In this document: in pieces, positions 58,387 to 64,000 of the stretch
How the letters are laid out: every line of letters begins with the position of its first letter
Numbering within the stretch: the stretch's first letter is position 1
DNA from: Saccharina japonica
Lineage: Eukaryota; Sar; Phaeophyceae; Laminariales; Laminariaceae
Assembly (NCBI GenBank): GCA_008828725.1
Contig: MEHQ01001746.1
Coordinates: forward strand, 203,024 to 267,023
Reading direction: 5' to 3'
Length of the DNA: 64,000 nt
Notes under the pieces: model-generated
Databases searched by the model: none
Told to the model about the DNA's origin: nothing
Seen by the model: the letters and a program-made list of their open reading frames with translations, nothing else
Position numbers and translations under genes: made by a program

Positions 58387-59740
58387 CTGTTTCCCTCGAG
58401 CGCCGATTGGTCCATTCGTGAAACCGCCGTCTTCGTATGTATACGCACACCTTCTTCGTCAACTTCCCTCGCCATTAATAGCAGGCATGCTACGAATACC
58501 ACTAGCAGTACGAACATTGAATTATAACAAAAATAACGCCACCATACCGAATAAGTACTATTAATATGCCATCTTTGTATATACGAGGAAACCCTTCTCT
58601 ATCGGACTCGCGCCCTTAATGCAGGAGGACGCGGATGCAACGAATTTCGTGACGGATGCATGTGTGAGTGATTCATCGAGGCTGCCCTTTCGGCCGCTCG
58701 CTTTTTTTTTTGGAAGAACGCCACAAAAAAACACGCTGCGGAGCACCGCGACCACCCCTGCCGACCTCCAGCCTCCCAAAGGGCAGGGGTTAATAGGGCT
58801 AGAGGGCTAGGACTGGAGTTAAGGGCTGGTCTTTGCCGATGTGCAATGTCGAAGTTGACCACAGACGTCCGTGACGCAATTCGTTGCATCCCCCGTGCTG
58901 CAGTTTAGGGCGAGCCCGTCTGTTGCTCAGACAAAAATGTGCTACAGAGTAGTACGTATAACTGGAGACCGCGGTTTTGTCCCTTGTCTGGCCGCCCACC
59001 TACACTAAAAATAGTACTTCGAAGTATCTATGTTTGCCAAGGCCAAAGGAAACCTTGCTTCACGCGTCCGCCGAAAAACACCGGTCTCATACTAATATTA
59101 ATAGTAGCATATTTGCACCCCGAAAGGACACTGCTATCATACAGACTTGCTCCGAACAAAACTTTCCGGTCAATTTCTCGAAAAAATAAGACTGACGTCA
59201 TCATCCACGGCCAAATTTCCAAGTATACACTTCGAAATATATTTCTTCCGAAAAGTGACGTCACGGTTCCGGATGACGACATTTGTCGGCCAAGGATTTT
59301 ACACCAATCAAAAACTACAACCTGAAAAATTGACCAATCAGAAAACTGCGGGCACGAAACGTCTTTCTCTAGACGATATGCCATTATTGTAGTGTTGTTT
59401 GTTGTAACGCCAAGAGGTCGAAGAGCAACGTACGCCCGTACACGACAAACTTAAAATAGATAACAAGTATGTAGAACGTAATAGATACGTAGACAAAGGT
59501 GATTGGCGAAAACGGAGAGCCAAAAATCGACACACTCGTATATGATACGTCCCCTGGGAAGGGAAGCAACACCCCGAGACAAATGCCGAGGCAGACAGAA
59601 GGCGGTTTTTCTTGAAAAAGACAGACCCGAAACGAGAGGCCAATAACAGCGACAGACACACTCAGAGAGCAGCGACTCGCTACGCAAACAATTAAACCAG
59701 CCACTGCTTTGTGTAAGCTGGCGGGGGGGGTGGGGGGGGT

Positions 59741-59802
<62 letters not shown>
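59741..59802. repeat. 62-base pure G run (unit 2)
   Basis: Unbroken G from 59741 to 59802, preceded by two shorter G runs split by T. The same place in unit 1 (26450-26478) has only GGCGGAGGCGGGGGTCGGGG-type sequence and a run of 12 G. Confidence 0.9.
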
Positions 59803-59803
<1 letters not shown>

Positions 59804-60247
59804 CCGCGGCCCGCAAGCAACTGCGAACGAAAAAACAAAACAAAACAAAGCAGGAGTGCCCTGTCCGCGCGTTGGTCGCTGTCAACTTGCACCAGCCCCC
59901 GCTGCCGTCCGCACGGCGTATTTTACCCACACCAAAACCACCTCGAAAAGCAGCCAACAAGCTGGAAAACAAAACAAAAAATAACAGATATCCGTCCGAG
60001 CCCGAGTAAATATATATGTGTGCATGACACGCATGGACGGCCGCCTCTTCTGTTCTTCGCCTGTTTCGACGCGGTTGAACTATCCTCTTCCTTCTGTCAC
60101 CCCCCCCCTCCTTCCTTTCTTCCGCTGCTCGTGCGAGCCCCCCCCCCCCACTCCCCACTCCCCCCTCGCTCCCGCCTCCCTCCTCCCCTCTGCCCCCTTC
60201 CCTCCCTCCTTCCGCCGCTCGCTTTAGAAGGGCTGGCTGGAGCTAAC

Positions 60248-63200
60248 TCAGTCCATGACGATGCGCAGGATGTGATCCATCACCAGCGTCTTTACCGCCG
60301 CCTGGGGGGGCTCCAAGTCCCAGGTACCGCAGAGGCGGAACCCCACCCCGTCGTGCAGGTCCACAAACGCCTTCCAAGCGCTGCGGGAAAAGGAGATAGT
60401 GGACAGGGGACGGGGAGATATAGGTAAAATTACACCGGATAAGGGGAAGGGGATCGGGGATAGGCGATAGGGGGCAAATAATAGAGGACAAGGGACAGAG
60501 GATAGGGGATACGGGACAGGGGATAGCGGGGAGGGGATCGGGGGGATAGCGGGGAGGGGATCGGGGGGAGGGCAGAGGGGACAGGGTGCAAAAGATGAGT
60601 GGCAAAAAGCGGGCAGGGCACTGGGGGTTGAAGGCACCAAGGCTGCAAGAGACAGTCAATATGTGCATGCCCCGTCGGGAAAATCCTATGTACACCGTCG
60701 TTGGGCCATAAACAAGACGGACTCCTCGCGCCCGCCCGCTCCTGCAAGCATGCCCCCGCTCGCAGACGCCCTTCGCGAGCGTTGCCGAAAAAAAACAACA
60801 CAATCAACAGATATTTTCGTCGGGGGAAAAAAATCGGATTTCTTCGCGGCAAGAAATTCGCTTCACACGATAACGGCAACCCAGCCGTTTGCTCGCAAGT
60901 GGAAGTGCGCATCTTAAGGAAGAAAATGGGCAAATGCCCTCTCCCCCCCCCCCCCCCCCCCCGTCTCTCTTGACTCTGTCCAATCCTCCCCCCTGGACCT
61001 GGCAAAAAGAAGAAAGAGCTCGTGCCAGCAGCCGGGAGGAGGAGGAAGTAGATACACAGATGTACCCGTGTGTGGCGAAAATAAATAGAGAGTAGAACCC
61101 ACAACATAGTGAGGAGAAGGTGAACTGTACAAGGAGGAACGGGATGTGTTCGAAGAGATGAGGAAACTCGACGAATGCGACATAAATAAGTTGGGTACAC
61201 TAGATAGTAACGAGAAAACGATCGCTATCCTAGGAGATATACTTCGTAGATGGTGGCCACAGGCGGCAAAACAGGAAGGGGATAAAACTAGCAAAACATT
61301 TATATGTAATATATGGGAACAACGTAATGAGCGCCTAACTGTTGGGGGTGCCTCTGATAGGAGCATATAGGAACGGTGCTCCGTCTCGAAAGGGACGCGT
61401 GACCGATGGTCAAATGACTAAGGCAAGCAACAAATGAGTACAATCCTCCCACCCCCTCCCCCCCTTCTCTCCCTTTCTCTCTCAAAAACTGCCAGTCGCA
61501 GCCCACCCGCCCCCGCACCCCTCGTCTTCTCACTCTGGGTACTGCCGAAGAGTTACCGCCAGCGCCGACATCTCCGCCGCCTCGTCACCGTCTCTCCACT
61601 CCCCCACTTCCCCCTCCCCCCATCGCTCCCTCTCCCACTCCAACCCCTCGTCTCTTGCGTCCCGAGCCCCCTCCTCTCCACCCGGCGACCCCCCCCCCCC
61701 CGCCGCGTTCCTTCCCCATCTCACAAGCCACCATAGCGGCCTCCGCAGCCTCATCCGACAACCTCTCATTCTCCCTCTCGGTCCACTCCCTATCTCGGTA
61801 CCCGATGTCCAGACCTCCCCAGTCCTGCTCCCGGCTTGTCGCGGCGCCCCTTGAGCCCAGCGCCGCGCGGGCCAGCGCTCGCTCCGCCGCCCTCACCCCC
61901 ATCTCCGCCGCCGCCGCCGCCCCCACCCCGGTCCCCTCATCGAAAGGCGAGCTGTCACCGCCTTGTTTGTCGTCGGGGAGGGAGGCAGCCGCCATTCCTT
62001 CCTCCGCCGTCGCAGCGACACCGGTACCATCCGACTCGCTCCCTGTAGTTTCTTCGTAGGATGGAGTGGCGGCGGTAGCGGCGGCAGCGGCAGCAGCGGC
62101 TGCGGCGGCGGCTAGCGCCTTCTCCTCCGCCCACAGCGACTCCCCCAGGCGTTCCAAAAGGAGGGCTTCGCCGGTGGGCTCCAGGCCGACCGGACCCTCT
62201 CCCCCCTCTCCCCGGTACGGAGGCGGGGGGTGCTGAGGTGGTGGCAGCGGTTGGAGGTAGTTCACCCGCATCGGGCGGAGGTTGTAGACGAGCTCGAACG
62301 TGTTGAAGTCTGCAGGCTGTGTAAGTGGGTGGGTGGGTGGGGGATCTGGTATAGCAAAGAGAGGGGGGGGATCTGGTATGCGGACTGTACACTCTTGTCG
62401 CATCGACAACCAGAGGGCGAGCGAGCCGGTGGGAGGGGGAAGGGTCAGGAAAAGGTTTAGGTTGTGTGTCAAGCGAGCGGAGGGTGCGGCGTCTCGCAAT
62501 TTTTGGAGACCAGGACGCCGGAAAACTAACGAAAAATGATTGGGCAAAGGGCCAACAAACAGCACCACCGCCCCGGGACGCTCGCGCAGCTCAACCCAAC
62601 CCAGCCCAACTTACCCCAAACCAACCCAACCTACCCTAACCCGCCCAACCCAACCCAACCCAACCCAACCACCCCACTGCGGTCGTTTGCGGTGCGAATG
62701 ACGAGCACTATTATAGCGTTGTGCCGGGTTCGAGCGCTCCTTGTTTTCGCTTTACTCACTCTCAAGAACTTGTCGGCGTCGGTTGGGTTGATGAGGATTA
62801 TCGCCGAATCGTGCGCCTCCGCCAACACGCGCTTCAAGTGCTTGCCCTTCTTCCCCGCCCAGTTTTCGGGCGCGACCAGCGCCTGATGGATGCCGTGGCG
62901 GCGGCGGCGGCAGCGGTGGCAATGACAGTGGCGGTGGTGGTGGTGGCGAGGGTGGAGGTGGTGGCGGTAGCGGTGGCGGCGGTGGTAGGGGTGGTGGGAT
63001 GGTGGCGGTGGTGATGGGTGGTGGTTTTGATGGTGGTTGTCGTGGTGGTGGTGGTAGTGGTGGTGGTGGTGGTGGTGGTGGTGATGGTGGTGGTGGTGGT
63101 GGTGTTGGTGACGTTGATGGTGATAGGGGCGACGAAGGGGGCGAACGAAGGGCAGGGTCAAGTGGACAAAACGCGGGCAACGTATTCCGCAAGCGGTGAG

Positions 63201-63918
63201 GTTCGAGCATCAGCAGCCTATACGTGGGATACCTACGAAACCGAGCGAATTATAACGAAAGGACTTTTTCTCTACGAGCACGAGTGCCGACTGCAAAGGT
63301 GTATTGGACGTGCACGCGCGGCGGGGGGAAGAGGGGCCGCTTAGTGGCTCGTGATCGCCACGAAATCATGTCGCTGCCGCTAGACATATAAAACGACGCA
63401 TATTATAGGTCGACGATAATCCTAAGCGAAGCGAAAAGCCTATTGTAGATGGAGAAACCAACTATTACGGGGTGGGCTAATGTAGTAAATAGGACCTGCG
63501 GTACACTAAAAAAACTACATATTCCACTATTTTTACTAACAATATTTGGTCCTATTTACTATGGCCCCTCGTAATAACAGGGACTCGAACCTGATCGCGT
63601 GCGCTAGGGGAGCATGTACTTCGGCAAACACAACAGAACCCCGGCCATCGCATCAGAAAAAAACAGAACGTGTCCGCTCCACACCAAGGGGTGTATTGGG
63701 CGTCGAAGCTAAGGCACCGTTCCCGCCCGATCGACTCCGCAGCTTGTCAAAGCGCCGAGACCATATGGCACACATGGTTTCAAGGGCAACAACGGGAGCG
63801 ACGAGACGAGCGGCCTTCCATAAACGACGGGACTCACCACGACTCTATCCTTTTTGGAAACTTTGGCATCTTCCAGCGACACCACCTGCAGAGAGTCGGG
63901 AGCGTCTAGTACCATCGC
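60248..63918 (-). CDS. Unrecognised multi-exon gene, 3' exons (unit 2)
   Basis: Five exons fit: 63918-63838, 62882-62760, 62316-61725, 61591-61543, 60380-60248. Phases agree (0, 0, 1, 2) and every intron is GT-AG. The 592-nt exon is open throughout here. It encodes PADFNTFELVYNLRP, a Pro-rich loop, an Ala run, an acidic Ser/Thr/Gly stretch and LDIGYRDREWTERENERL; the matching exon in unit 1 is frameshifted. The last exons give GDEAAEMSALAVTLR then AWKAFVDLHDGVGFRLCGTW and end HILRIVMD. The 5' exons should lie beyond the right edge of the window if the duplication is tandem. Function unknown. Confidence 0.65.
60386..60614. repeat. GGGGATAGSG minisatellite, intronic (unit 2)
   Basis: Duplicate of 27062-27290. 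The position of the N in unit 1 is an A here (60636). Confidence 0.8.
61113..61370 (+). pseudogene. LINE reverse-transcriptase C-terminal fragment (unit 2)
   Basis: Same remnant as 27789-28046 with an identical translated frame; intronic and antisense to the minus-strand gene. Confidence 0.5.
62891..63116. repeat. GGT/GGC trinucleotide tract, intronic (unit 2)
   Basis: Duplicate of 29520-29745. Confidence 0.85.
63463..63576. mobile_element. MITE M1 in unknown-gene intron (unit 2)
   Basis: Duplicate of the copy at 30092-30205. Confidence 0.7.
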
Positions 63919-64000
63919 CTGCGGTGTAGTACAGGGCAGAACATAATTAAAAAAAAAACGTGAGGACAGACAATTTAACAAAATAATCGGTGGACTTGAA

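Larger units (their letters stand above)
39183..64000. repeat. Tandem duplication unit 2 (truncated by window end)
   Basis: Direct copy of 6891-30628. It is about 1.08 kb longer, mainly because of a 989-bp insertion at 45653-46641. Homology begins abruptly at GCCCCGATGG. The bases before it (ending ATATCGGTC) are unrelated to those before unit 1 (ending GGACACAGA). Confidence 0.85.

Noticed and set aside
1..64000. CRISPR arrays, operons or bacterial regulatory sites
   Set aside because: The window has spliced genes, SINE and MITE elements. The only regularly spaced repeats (42-bp arrays) lack unique spacers and sit inside a TIR element.

Overview
The window looks like nuclear DNA of an intron-rich eukaryote. 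Genes are split by GT-AG introns of 0.1 to 3.8 kb plus one GC-AG intron. Exons are GC-rich with CAG/GCG low-complexity tracts, and introns and intergenic DNA are full of poly-G/C runs, (TCTG)n, (TTG)n, MITE-like elements and a tRNA-derived SINE. There is no operon structure. A stramenopile such as a brown alga fits this texture, but that is inference from style and not from a diagnostic gene. One N (27312) and bursts of homopolymer indels show a draft-quality assembly.

Layout. 1-6890 is single-copy here. It holds the 3' part of a + strand zinc-type (MDR superfamily) dehydrogenase ending at 4745, embedded in minisatellite and microsatellite DNA. From 6891 onward the sequence belongs to a very large direct duplication. 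Unit 1 runs 6891-39182, and unit 2 starts at 39183 and is still running at the window end (64000, matching 30628). The two are nearly identical over about 24 kb. The shared sequence starts exactly at the 5' end of a tRNA-Gln-like SINE, and the units abut with no gap, so a tandem duplication of about 32.3 kb by recombination between two SINE copies is the simplest reading. Joining of two haplotypes by the assembler is the main alternative.

Each unit carries: (i) the SINE; (ii) a + strand, seven-exon serine/threonine kinase of the CAMK/DAPK type with an HFD catalytic motif and a 22-nt microexon, intact in both copies with one amino-acid difference; (iii) about 8.5 kb of gene-poor DNA with MITEs, minisatellites and a perfect-TIR element; (iv) the 3' end of a minus-strand gene of unknown function, lying convergent to the kinase. 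In unit 1 this unknown gene can be followed through nine candidate exons up to about 38003. In unit 2 only the last five are inside the window.

Mobile DNA accounts for much of the structure. A 989-bp TIR insertion with a 6-bp target duplication sits only in the unit 2 kinase intron. A 1705-bp TIR element with a 6-bp target duplication, built of 42-bp hairpin-forming repeats, sits in an intron of the unknown gene. A 109-133 bp MITE family has seven copies. A G-run-associated repeat family has four copies, and an antisense LINE C-terminal fragment lies in an intron of the unknown gene.
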